Under the pieces are notes generated by a model, which saw nothing but the letters and a program-made list of their open reading frames with translations, was not told the DNA's origin and did no database searches. From Enterococcus sp. RIT-PI-f (GTDB lineage Bacteria; Bacillota; Bacilli; Lactobacillales; Enterococcaceae), in contig NZ_LHOX01000018.1 in assembly GCF_001297065.1 (NCBI RefSeq), positions 62,001 through 126,000 of the forward strand: a DNA stretch of 64,000 nucleotides. Reading direction: 5' to 3'. Both the position numbers and the translations under genes were made by a program. How positions within the stretch are numbered: the stretch's first letter is position 1; every line of letters starts with the position of its first letter. This document shows, piece after piece, positions 56,831-64,000 of the stretch.

Positions 56831-58024
56831 ATGGTACTGTCAAAAAGAGCTGAAAAATTAGAACCGTCTGTCACATTAGCGGCTTCTGCAAAAGCAAAAG
56901 CGCTAAAAGACCAAGGGATCGATGTATTAAGTTTAACTGTTGGGGAGCCTGACTTCTTTACCCCAAAAAATATCCGGGCAGCTGCCATTGCCGCTATCGA
57001 AGCGGGTAAAGTCAGCTTTTATACACCGACAGCTGGCATTCCTGAACTAAGAAAAGCCATTACGAACTACATCGAAACATTTTATGGATTGTCCTATGAT
57101 ACAAACCAAGTCATCGTGACTGATGGCGCGAAGTTTGCGCTATACACACTTTTTCAAGCATTGCTTGATGAAGCAGACGAAGTCATCATTCCGGTGCCGT
57201 ATTGGGTAAGCTATGCGGAGCAGATCCGTTTAGCCGAAGGCACGCCTATATTTGTAGAAGCGACGCAACAGGCTGGATTCAAAGTAACGGTTTCTCAATT
57301 AGAGGCGGCGCGGACAAACAAAACCAAAGCCATTATCTTGAATTCACCAGCCAATCCAACCGGTGCCATTTATACCGAAGAAGAATTATTGGCCATTGGG
57401 GAGTGGGCTGTTACACATGATATCTGGATCATTTCCGATGATATCTATGGTCGATTGGTGTATAACGGCCACAAATTTACGCCAATCGCGGCTTTATCAG
57501 AAGCCATCCGCAAACAAACGATCATTATCAATGGCGTGTCAAAAACCTATGCGATGACAGGCTGGCGCATTGGGTTCGCTGTAGGGGATCAAAAGATCAT
57601 CGGTGCCATGATCGATATTGCTTCACAGGCAACAAGCAATCCGCCAGCGGTCAGTCAATATGCAGCCGTGGAAGCATTGACTGGCAATCAAGACTCTATC
57701 GAGGTCATGCGTCAAGCTTTTGAGCAGCGCTTGAATGACTTGTATCCATTGATTGCCGCGATCCCTGGTTTTACATTGACGAAGCCGCAAGGGGCGTTTT
57801 ACCTTTTTCCAAATGTCAAAGAAGCAATCACCATGTGCGGCTACGAAACGATTGATGCATTCGTAGAAGGCTTGTTGGTGGAAGCCCATGTCGCAGTGGT
57901 TACTGGTGCTGGCTTTGGTGCACCAGACTATCTAAGGATCAGTTATGCGGCCGATTGGGACACATTAGCAGAAGCTGCCAAACGGATCCATGATTTTGTT
58001 GAAAACAAGCGTCAAAACGTATAA
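56831..58024 (+). CDS. aspB: Pyridoxal-phosphate aminotransferase, probably aspartate aminotransferase
   Basis: A 397-residue class I aminotransferase. SKTYAMTGWRIGF near residue 237 contains the PLP-binding Lys, NSPANPTGAIYTEEEL near 168 the substrate-binding region, and DYLRISYA near the C-terminus the substrate-carboxylate Arg. It interconverts aspartate and oxaloacetate, which fits its position before asnS. The ATG at 56831 is chosen over 56822 because AAAGG is nine bases ahead. Confidence 0.93.
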   Translation: MVLSKRAEKLEPSVTLAASAKAKALKDQGIDVLSLTVGEPDFFTPKNIRAAAIAAIEAGKVSFYTPTAGIPELRKAITNYIETFYGLSYDTNQVIVTDGAKFALYTLFQALLDEADEVIIPVPYWVSYAEQIRLAEGTPIFVEATQQAGFKVTVSQLEAARTNKTKAIILNSPANPTGAIYTEEELLAIGEWAVTHDIWIISDDIYGRLVYNGHKFTPIAALSEAIRKQTIIINGVSKTYAMTGWRIGFAVGDQKIIGAMIDIASQATSNPPAVSQYAAVEALTGNQDSIEVMRQAFEQRLNDLYPLIAAIPGFTLTKPQGAFYLFPNVKEAITMCGYETIDAFVEGLLVEAHVAVVTGAGFGAPDYLRISYAADWDTLAEAAKRIHDFVENKRQNV

Positions 58025-58066
58025 AATGCTTTATGGTGCTTTAAATAATAGTTAGGAGAGAATCAA

Positions 58067-59365
58067 GTGAAATCTATTCAAATTCTAGATGCAAAACATC
58101 ACGTGGGCGAAACAGTGCAAATTGGTGCTTGGATCGCCAACAAGCGTTCCAGCGGCAAAATTGCCTTTTTGCAATTACGTGATGGCACAGCTTATTTCCA
58201 AGGGATCGTTGTCAAAAGCGAAGTTGGAGAAGACGTTTTTCAATTGGCAAAAAATCTTAGCCAAGAAACAGCAGTATTGATCACGGGAGAAATCCGTGAA
58301 GACAGCCGTTCTAAATTCGGCTATGAAATCGGCATTTCAGGAATTGAAGTGGTTGGCGAAAGTCATGATTACCCAATCACACCAAAAGAACATGGTACCG
58401 ACTTTTTGATGGATCACCGTCATTTATGGCTGCGTTCCTCCAAACAGCACGCCATTATGCAGATTCGAAATGAAATCATCCGGGCAACATATGAATTCTT
58501 TAATCAAAACGGCTTTATCAAAATTGATCCACCAATTTTGACCGGTTCTGCACCAGAAGGCACCACTGATTTATTCGAAACCAATTATTTTGACCAAAAA
58601 GCTTATCTGTCACAATCTGGTCAATTATACATGGAAGCTGCGGCCATGGCTTTTGGCAAAGTCTTCTCATTTGGTCCCACATTTAGAGCAGAAAAATCGA
58701 AGACGCGTCGTCATTTGATTGAGTTTTGGATGATTGAACCTGAAATGGCCTTTATGCACCAAGAAGAAAGCTTAGAAGTTCAAGAACAGTATGTGGCATT
58801 TCTTGTACAAAGTGTTTTAGACAATTGCGATTACGCTTTAGATGTTTTAGGACGCGACCGGGAAGTCTTGCAAAAATATACCAAATTGCCTTTCCCACGC
58901 ATCTCTTATGATGATGCAGTGGAGATGCTGCAAAAGAATGGCTTTGAAGATATTCAGTGGGGAGATGACTTTGGTTCACCGCATGAAACGTTTATTGCCA
59001 ATTCCTTTGATCAGCCAGTCTTTATTTTGAACTATCCTAAAGCAATCAAACCATTTTATATGAAACCACATCCAACACGAGAAGACGTCGTGATTTGCGC
59101 GGATATGATCGCACCTGAAGGGTATGGCGAGATCATTGGCGGCTCAGAACGGGCTATCGATCATGATTATCTCCTAGAACAGATCCAAGCCCATGGATTA
59201 GATGAGAATGAGTATTCATGGTATTTAGATTTGCGTAAATATGGCTCAGTGCCGCATACTGGCTTTGGGTTAGGATTAGAACGGACAGTGACTTGGTTAT
59301 CAGGTATCGAACATGTACGGGAATCAATTCCGTTTCCACGTTTGTTGAACCGGATTTATCCATAG
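58067..59365 (+). CDS. asnS: Asparaginyl-tRNA synthetase
   Basis: A 432-residue class IIb synthetase. An N-terminal OB anticodon-binding domain ([24 protein letters not shown]) is followed by catalytic motif 2 ([24 protein letters not shown]) and motif 3 ([16 protein letters not shown]). The start codon is GTG behind TTAGGAGAG. It ends the dinG-ypmB-aspB-asnS string; a strong terminator follows. Confidence 0.96.
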   Translation: MKSIQILDAKHHVGETVQIGAWIANKRSSGKIAFLQLRDGTAYFQGIVVKSEVGEDVFQLAKNLSQETAVLITGEIREDSRSKFGYEIGISGIEVVGESHDYPITPKEHGTDFLMDHRHLWLRSSKQHAIMQIRNEIIRATYEFFNQNGFIKIDPPILTGSAPEGTTDLFETNYFDQKAYLSQSGQLYMEAAAMAFGKVFSFGPTFRAEKSKTRRHLIEFWMIEPEMAFMHQEESLEVQEQYVAFLVQSVLDNCDYALDVLGRDREVLQKYTKLPFPRISYDDAVEMLQKNGFEDIQWGDDFGSPHETFIANSFDQPVFILNYPKAIKPFYMKPHPTREDVVICADMIAPEGYGEIIGGSERAIDHDYLLEQIQAHGLDENEYSWYLDLRKYGSVPHTGFGLGLERTVTWLSGIEHVRESIPFPRLLNRIYP

Positions 59366-59412
59366 ATTGGTTTTTGTCCTACAATTTTTATGCTTCATTT
59401 CTACATTTAGTT

Positions 59413-59453
59413 GAGCCTATCCATAATGATCAAACATTATGGTAGGCTTTTTT
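59413..59453 (+). terminator. Terminator after asnS
   Basis: AGCCTATCCATAATG pairs with CATTATGGTAGGCT, with a T6 run. Confidence 0.92.
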
Positions 59454-59735
59454 GTCTTTTAAAGTGACAATCTGGCGCATAGGGCTATTTGGAAAATAAT
59501 TGATAGTTGAAAAAATCAACTTTAAGTATAATTTCGCGCTTAAAAATCAATCAATGATAGTATATGAATAAATCGTGTTGTAATTATTAAATCTTGTTGT
59601 GAAAAAAATATTAAATTGGGATAGAATTTGATATTAAGTTCTCTTTTATATATATTTAAATAAGTTGATTGAAGAAGCAACACTTTAGAGAAATGATAGT
59701 TTTTTTCTTTACTGTGTAAATAGGAGAGTATTACA
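59454..59735. other. AT-rich intergenic region before the wall-polymer cluster
   Basis: The stretch is very AT-rich and marks the change in base composition from the core genes to the following cluster. It should hold the promoter of the membrane-protein gene; TTGTGA near 59596 and TAGAAT near 59621 are spaced too widely for a confident call. TAGGAGAG lies before the ATG. No small gene or repeat was seen. Confidence 0.5.
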
Positions 59736-61436
59736 ATGAGTTATTTTAAGAAGTATCAATTTTTTATACAAATAATGACAATTTTATTAGCTGCATTCCT
59801 TTTAATTTTTCCTCAAGTGTATCTAAAAGGTTTTGTTATTGGATCAGATGCGATGTTTCATTTCAATCGCTTTTATGATGCAAGCGAACAAATAAAACAT
59901 GGCAATTTCCAATATTTTATTACAATGTACGGCTTTCAACAATCAGGTAGGATTGTAAATGCGATGTACGGACCTATTTTTGCCTATTTTCAAGGTGTTT
60001 TGGTATTAATATCTAATTCATGGTTCCATTATCAAATCATATCTAATTTTTTGATTTATTTACTATCCGGATTATCCATGTTTGCTCTTTTAAAAAAAAT
60101 CCATATATCTGGTTGGTTGTCCGTTGGTACAGGCATATTTTTCATGACAACCTATCCAATTCAATATTGGATTGATCAACAAGGACTTTCGGCTTGGCCA
60201 TCAGCGATTTTACCGTTGTGTCTGATCCCCCTTGTTAAACTTGTTGATAAGCAAAAATTAGATGTTCTAGGTACATCTATTTCTATTGGTATCATGTTTC
60301 AAATACATGTTCTGTCTACGCTATTTTTAGTACTTATATACTTTTGCTTTTTTACTTATATTTTTGTTCAGTCACAATATAAAAAGAGACTCATGAAACA
60401 ATTATGCATTTCGATTGTGTTGTTTATGATTATTACAATGAACGTATGGTTGAATATGCTTGATATTTATCGATTTAATCAACTTGTGCCACCATTCTTT
60501 AATAACCATATGGAAAATAATACGATTACTGCGAATAGTGCATATTGGATCAGATATCCGAAGTTCTTACCCATCTTATTTGCCGTCTGTTTTAGTAGTG
60601 TATTAGACAAACGTCATCGAGTTTCACCTTTTCTGAAAGTAAGTGTGGCGATTATAGTCGTATTCACTGTGTTGGCTACAAATTTTTTCCCATGGAAAAC
60701 ACTATCTAGTTTGGAAGTTCCATTCTTAGGTCTTTTACAATTTCCTTTTAGATTTATTGTTTTTGGTATTGTCCTTTTGCTTATAAGCATAGCGATGATT
60801 GTATCTGCTAGGCCTGAAATTAGATTAGCTAAACCAATCTATTTGTTCTTGTTGTTGGGCTTATCTCTGCTGCAAGTAACATACGAAAATACAAGCAAAA
60901 TGATTGATTGGCATCTGAGTGATACCGCGGTCAACAGAAGAGTTCATTCCTATGTTTTTGTTGATGATGAACGTAAAATGAAAGATCAGCTATTTTCAAG
61001 TGACAAAGAAAAAATTCTAGAGAGTTTTCAAAAGTCTGCCCCCGATTATTTACCACTGTATAGAATTGATCAGTCAAGTAAATACGGTGCCTATGGAGAT
61101 GATGTGATAAAAAATAATCATCACTTTGATAAGAAAGTTGAGCATAAAGCGCTCCTTGTTACTTGGAAAGGAGATCAAGTAGAAAAAGTAAAAGTCCCAG
61201 TAATCAAATATGAGAGAACCCAGTTAGTATTAAATGGTCAAAAACTAGAAAAAGATGACTATAGTTTATCGACAATAGGTGTTGTCAGTCTCAATCAAAA
61301 AATAGGTCAAAATGAACTGACCGTGACGTACAAAGCCCCATGGTTTTTTATGATCACACTTCTGTTGCCTGCTTTATTCTGGATAGCAATCATTTGCTAC
61401 TATCTGAAAAAAATGATTCGATCAATATTAAATTGA
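59736..61436 (+). CDS. Polytopic membrane protein, GT-C glycosyltransferase-like
   Basis: A 566-residue protein with about eleven predicted membrane helices and a C-terminal extracytoplasmic domain of about 170 residues before a final helix (FFMITLLLPALFWIAIICYYL). After the first helix comes GSDAMFHFNRFYDASEQI, an acidic loop like the catalytic loop of GT-C/YfhO-like enzymes. It probably transfers a sugar from a lipid carrier onto a surface polymer, in keeping with the teichoic-acid genes downstream. No specific function can be assigned. Codon use is AT-rich. Confidence 0.65.
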   Translation: MSYFKKYQFFIQIMTILLAAFLLIFPQVYLKGFVIGSDAMFHFNRFYDASEQIKHGNFQYFITMYGFQQSGRIVNAMYGPIFAYFQGVLVLISNSWFHYQIISNFLIYLLSGLSMFALLKKIHISGWLSVGTGIFFMTTYPIQYWIDQQGLSAWPSAILPLCLIPLVKLVDKQKLDVLGTSISIGIMFQIHVLSTLFLVLIYFCFFTYIFVQSQYKKRLMKQLCISIVLFMIITMNVWLNMLDIYRFNQLVPPFFNNHMENNTITANSAYWIRYPKFLPILFAVCFSSVLDKRHRVSPFLKVSVAIIVVFTVLATNFFPWKTLSSLEVPFLGLLQFPFRFIVFGIVLLLISIAMIVSARPEIRLAKPIYLFLLLGLSLLQVTYENTSKMIDWHLSDTAVNRRVHSYVFVDDERKMKDQLFSSDKEKILESFQKSAPDYLPLYRIDQSSKYGAYGDDVIKNNHHFDKKVEHKALLVTWKGDQVEKVKVPVIKYERTQLVLNGQKLEKDDYSLSTIGVVSLNQKIGQNELTVTYKAPWFFMITLLLPALFWIAIICYYLKKMIRSILN

Positions 61437-61458
61437 GGAAAGTATCTGAATGATAAGA

Positions 61459-61521
61459 TAGAGGCTAGCGTGTTACGCCGTGGCAATTTTTGCCATAGTT
61501 GTGGATGCTAGTCTCTTTTTT
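61459..61521 (+). terminator. Terminator after the GT-C-like gene
   Basis: AGAGGCTAGC pairs with GCTAGTCTCT, enclosing GGCAA/TTGCC; T6 follows. Confidence 0.85.
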
Positions 61522-61612
61522 GCAGTAAGACTTTATGACGGTTTCGTTACAAATATTTTCTTTTCTTCTTTTATCGGTTAAAATATAGGATAGTGTGAAA
61601 ATGAGGCGATTT

Positions 61613-62761
61613 ATGATAATTAAGATGATAAAGTCATTGGCAAAATCAGTTTATTTGTTGCCAATACGCATGCTTGCGTCCAAACAATTACCTAAAAATA
61701 ATCATATTGTATTTCTGCTTAGCTTTCCGAGTACGAGTGATTACATATTAAGCAAGTTGGCAGACAAATATAAAGAGCGCTTGGTTATTTGTTATACGAA
61801 CGAGGCGAAACCTCTGGCTGAAAGCTACCAAAAAAAAGATATCACTATTTATGCGCTTGATTCAATAGGAGAGTTATATACAAAGGTTATCCCGGTAATA
61901 AAGAGTGCACAAGTGATTCTTTGTGATAATTATTTTGCCATACTGGCTGGTTTTGATTTTAAGCATGGCGAAAAAGTTGTTCAATTATGGCATGCCAACG
62001 GAGCAATAAAAAGATTTGGTATGGAAGCTGAATATGCGAAAGATGGTACATCATTTGATAGAAAACGTTATAAGAATGTATACGATCGTTATACGCATCT
62101 TGTAGTGAGTTCAGAAGAAATGGCCAATATCTTTTGTGAAAGTTATTTAAATGATTATCAGATTCTTCCTTTTGGTTATCCACCCACAGATGTATATTTT
62201 GAAGATAACATTTACCCAGGATCGTTCCTTTTTGAACAGCATAAACATAAGAAAATTGCATTATATGCGCCTACTTATCGAGACCAAGCTGAACAATCTG
62301 GAGTGGATTTGCGTGAGATGAACAAACATTTTCCCGAGGGATGGCAACTTTATGTACGAGTGCATCCCCACGATCATAAGTTGAAAAAACAATTAGTTGG
62401 ACTCCCAAGTATCAAACAAATACCAGAAGAAGTTCCTTTATCAACAGTATTTAACCAAATCGATTGTTTGATAACAGATTATTCTTCTATTCCATTTGAA
62501 TATTCATTAGCTAAAAAAGATGGGAAAATCATTTACTATTGTTATGATCTTGAGCAGTATGAAATGACTGTCGGCTTGCAGCGTAATTTTAAAGAATGGG
62601 CTGCTCCGTACCTTGTTTCAGATATAGAAGAACTTATTGCTGCAATAAAAGAGGAAAACGACTATCCTTTCGATCAATTCAATGCATTTTGGAACACTTT
62701 TGCAAATGGCCATGCTGCGGATCAATTAATAGAATGGATTGATGAACAATATGAAAACTGA
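61613..62761 (+). CDS. CDP-glycerol glycerophosphotransferase-family protein (TagB/TarF-like)
   Basis: A 382-residue cytoplasmic, membrane-associated transferase of the CDP-glycerol glycerophosphotransferase family. VVQLWHANGAIKRFG near 125 corresponds to the family's conserved WHG-like motif, and DCLITDYSSIPFEYSLAKK near 285 to the C-terminal signature. TagB-type enzymes add the first glycerol phosphate to the disaccharide lipid; TarF/TagF-type enzymes extend it. The short length favours a priming role. The ATG at 61613 is chosen because GAGG lies six bases ahead; 61601 is an alternative. It overlaps the next gene. Confidence 0.83.
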   Translation: MIIKMIKSLAKSVYLLPIRMLASKQLPKNNHIVFLLSFPSTSDYILSKLADKYKERLVICYTNEAKPLAESYQKKDITIYALDSIGELYTKVIPVIKSAQVILCDNYFAILAGFDFKHGEKVVQLWHANGAIKRFGMEAEYAKDGTSFDRKRYKNVYDRYTHLVVSSEEMANIFCESYLNDYQILPFGYPPTDVYFEDNIYPGSFLFEQHKHKKIALYAPTYRDQAEQSGVDLREMNKHFPEGWQLYVRVHPHDHKLKKQLVGLPSIKQIPEEVPLSTVFNQIDCLITDYSSIPFEYSLAKKDGKIIYYCYDLEQYEMTVGLQRNFKEWAAPYLVSDIEELIAAIKEENDYPFDQFNAFWNTFANGHAADQLIEWIDEQYEN

Positions 62762-63488
62762 ACAAATTATGGGGATTCCAGTTGATAATCTCACGTATGA
62801 TGAAGTGCTAGCAGATATTCCTCAATACATCGAACAAAAAACGAAAATGTCAATACTTAGCGTAAATCCTCAAATTGTTTTGGATGCAAATCAATACCCT
62901 GAAATCATTACACTTTTGCATAATAGTACGCATCGTATTCCTGATGGGATAGGTGTTGTGATGGTTTCAAAGTTAACAGGAGGCGCAATAAAAGAACGCG
63001 TTGCTGGTTTTGATCTAATGATGGAAATCCTTGCATATGCTGATAAAGCTGAACATAGTATATTTCTATACGGTGCTCATCCAGATGTGCTTAATAAGGC
63101 AGTAAATCAAGTTGAGTCTAAATTTCCAAATATCAAGATTGCTGGTGCAATCGATGGATATACAAAACTTATCGATGAAGAAGTAGTAGATATGATCAAT
63201 CAAGCCAAACCTGACTTTTTGTTTGTAGCATTAGGATTTCCTAAACAGGAGTTATGGTTATCGCGGCATATCAATCAATTAGATGTCAACGTTTTCCAAG
63301 ATGTAGGCGGAAGTTTTGACGTTTTGAGTGGACAGGTAAAACGTGCACCGAAAGTGTTCATTGATTTACATTTAGAATGGCTCTATCGTTCATTACGGAA
63401 TCCTTCAAGAATCGGCAGGATTTTTCAGTTACCGATTTTTTTAATAAAGAGTCTACAGTGGAAAGTGAGACATCGTCATGATCGTTAA
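62751..63488 (+). CDS. tagA: WecG/TagA/CpsF-family N-acetylmannosaminyltransferase
   Basis: A 245-residue glycosyltransferase of family GT26. NSTHRIPDGIGVVMVSKLTGG near 57-77 contains the conserved Asp-Gly pair, and DFLFVALGFPKQELWLSRH near 155 is the family signature. TagA adds ManNAc to GlcNAc-PP-undecaprenol, the committed step of wall teichoic acid synthesis. The start could be ATG 62751 or 62742; neither has a strong ribosome-binding site, and the 11-base overlap with the gene before suggests coupling. Confidence 0.9.
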   Translation: MKTEQIMGIPVDNLTYDEVLADIPQYIEQKTKMSILSVNPQIVLDANQYPEIITLLHNSTHRIPDGIGVVMVSKLTGGAIKERVAGFDLMMEILAYADKAEHSIFLYGAHPDVLNKAVNQVESKFPNIKIAGAIDGYTKLIDEEVVDMINQAKPDFLFVALGFPKQELWLSRHINQLDVNVFQDVGGSFDVLSGQVKRAPKVFIDLHLEWLYRSLRNPSRIGRIFQLPIFLIKSLQWKVRHRHDR

Positions 63489-64000
63489 AATGATAAGTTA
63501 CATCTATCGTAAGATTTTTAATATGGTGGCAACTGTGCTTCCAGTGAAAGAAAAAACGGTGTTATTTGAATCCTTCAATGGAAAAATACCTTCAGACAAT
63601 CCATTGGCGATATATCAGGCGTTTAAAGCTGAACATAACGATGCATCTTGGCAATTGTATTGGGGCGTAAAGAAGCAATATGTCAATGAGGCCAGAGCAC
63701 GCTTCCCTGAATATACAATACTTACAAGATTTTCATTGAAGTGGCTTTGGCTGACAGCAAGAGCTAATTTTTGGGTTTTTAATTCCAGAATGCCAATTTG
63801 GCTAAAGAAAAATAAACAAACAATTTATATTCAAACCTGGCACGGTACACCGTTAAAAAAATTAGGGCTCGATATAAACAAAGTGTCCATTCCTGGCACG
63901 GATACGCAAAGTTACCATCATGATTTTATTTATGAAGCCAGACGGTGGGATATTTTGATTGCACCTAATACGTACTCAAAAAATATTTTTAAACATGCTT
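63478..64000 (+). CDS. CDP-glycerol glycerophosphotransferase (TagF-like), 5' part
   Basis: The first 174 codons of a gene cut by the window end. The product begins MIVKMISYIYRKIFN, then has VLFESFNGKIPSDNPLAIY and FNSRMPIWLKKNKQT. TWHGTPLKKLGLDI contains the invariant His-Gly-Thr of the TagF family. This organisation fits a poly(glycerol-phosphate) polymerase of wall teichoic acid. The ATG lies inside the tagA end with an 11-base overlap. The size of the full protein cannot be judged here. Confidence 0.87.
   Translation, partial: MIVKMISYIYRKIFNMVATVLPVKEKTVLFESFNGKIPSDNPLAIYQAFKAEHNDASWQLYWGVKKQYVNEARARFPEYTILTRFSLKWLWLTARANFWVFNSRMPIWLKKNKQTIYIQTWHGTPLKKLGLDINKVSIPGTDTQSYHHDFIYEARRWDILIAPNTYSKNIFKHA

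Noticed and set aside
61437-61600. Possible small gene between the GT-C-like and TagB-like genes
   Set aside because: The gap holds a terminator and AT-rich promoter sequence; no reading frame with a ribosome-binding site is present.

Overview
The window is 64 kb of a low-GC Gram-positive chromosome, most likely an Enterococcus. Several features point to Lactobacillales and fit Enterococcus best: PolC-type DNA polymerase III, a T-box in front of argS, a YqgQ/glucokinase pair, a DUF3042 microprotein, the dinG-ypmB-aspB-asnS string, a sigma-54-dependent PTS operon with a LevR-type activator, and teichoic-acid genes. Genus is inferred from family content and gene order. No phage, insertion sequence, CRISPR array or rRNA operon is visible. 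Most of the window is core genome.

Layout. 1-3.4 kb: a ferric-siderophore ABC transporter; a lipoprotein gene and an ATPase/permease operon diverge from a region with two palindromic Fur-type boxes. 3.4-6.6 kb: folate cyclo-ligase, rhomboid protease, YqgQ, glucokinase, a rhodanese-fold protein lacking the usual cysteine, and a convergent 55-residue DUF3042 protein. 6.7-11.5 kb: Leloir operon galK-galE-galT-galR with an inverted-repeat operator. 11.6-14.4 kb: tsaB, two RimI-like acetyltransferases, tsaD. 14.5-18.2 kb: arginine block, with argF behind two ARG-box-like sites, argS behind a T-box, and convergent argR. 18.3-31.1 kb: rpsB-tsf, pyrH-frr, uppS-cdsA-rseP-proS-polC. 31.2-42.6 kb: AEC transporter, YidC2, acylphosphatase, SpoU methylase, HD protein, YdcF protein, GyrI-like protein, DacA carboxypeptidase, a small membrane protein behind a tRNA-like leader, a DUF4828-like protein, SfsA, an oxidoreductase and a DEAD-box helicase.

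42.6-48.6 kb is a sugar-uptake module: a LevR-like sigma-54 activator, a consensus -24/-12 promoter, and PTS IIB-IIA-IIC of the lactose/cellobiose family. Three small accessory genes follow, and there is no glycosidase. 48.6-53.3 kb: an Eis-like acetyltransferase, tRNA-Arg(CCU), a baeRF-like protein, a cold-shock gene, an HD hydrolase and an SDR. 53.5-59.4 kb: dinG-ypmB-aspB-asnS. From 59.4 kb the DNA is visibly AT-richer and carries a wall-polymer cluster: a GT-C-like membrane protein, a CDP-glycerol glycerophosphotransferase-type protein, TagA, and the start of a second TagF-type protein cut by the window end.

The least explained structure is at 38.83-38.91 kb on the minus strand. An RNA with a canonical T-arm and acceptor-like ends, but no tRNA body, lies between an extended -10 promoter and the ribosome-binding site of an overlooked 50-residue single-pass membrane protein. 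This looks like a tRNA-mimicking 5' leader. Other points to check are the paired UAS repeats at the sigma-54 promoter (with a third copy before the activator gene), the altered arginine-binding motif of ArgR, and the position of the wall-polymer cluster directly after asnS.
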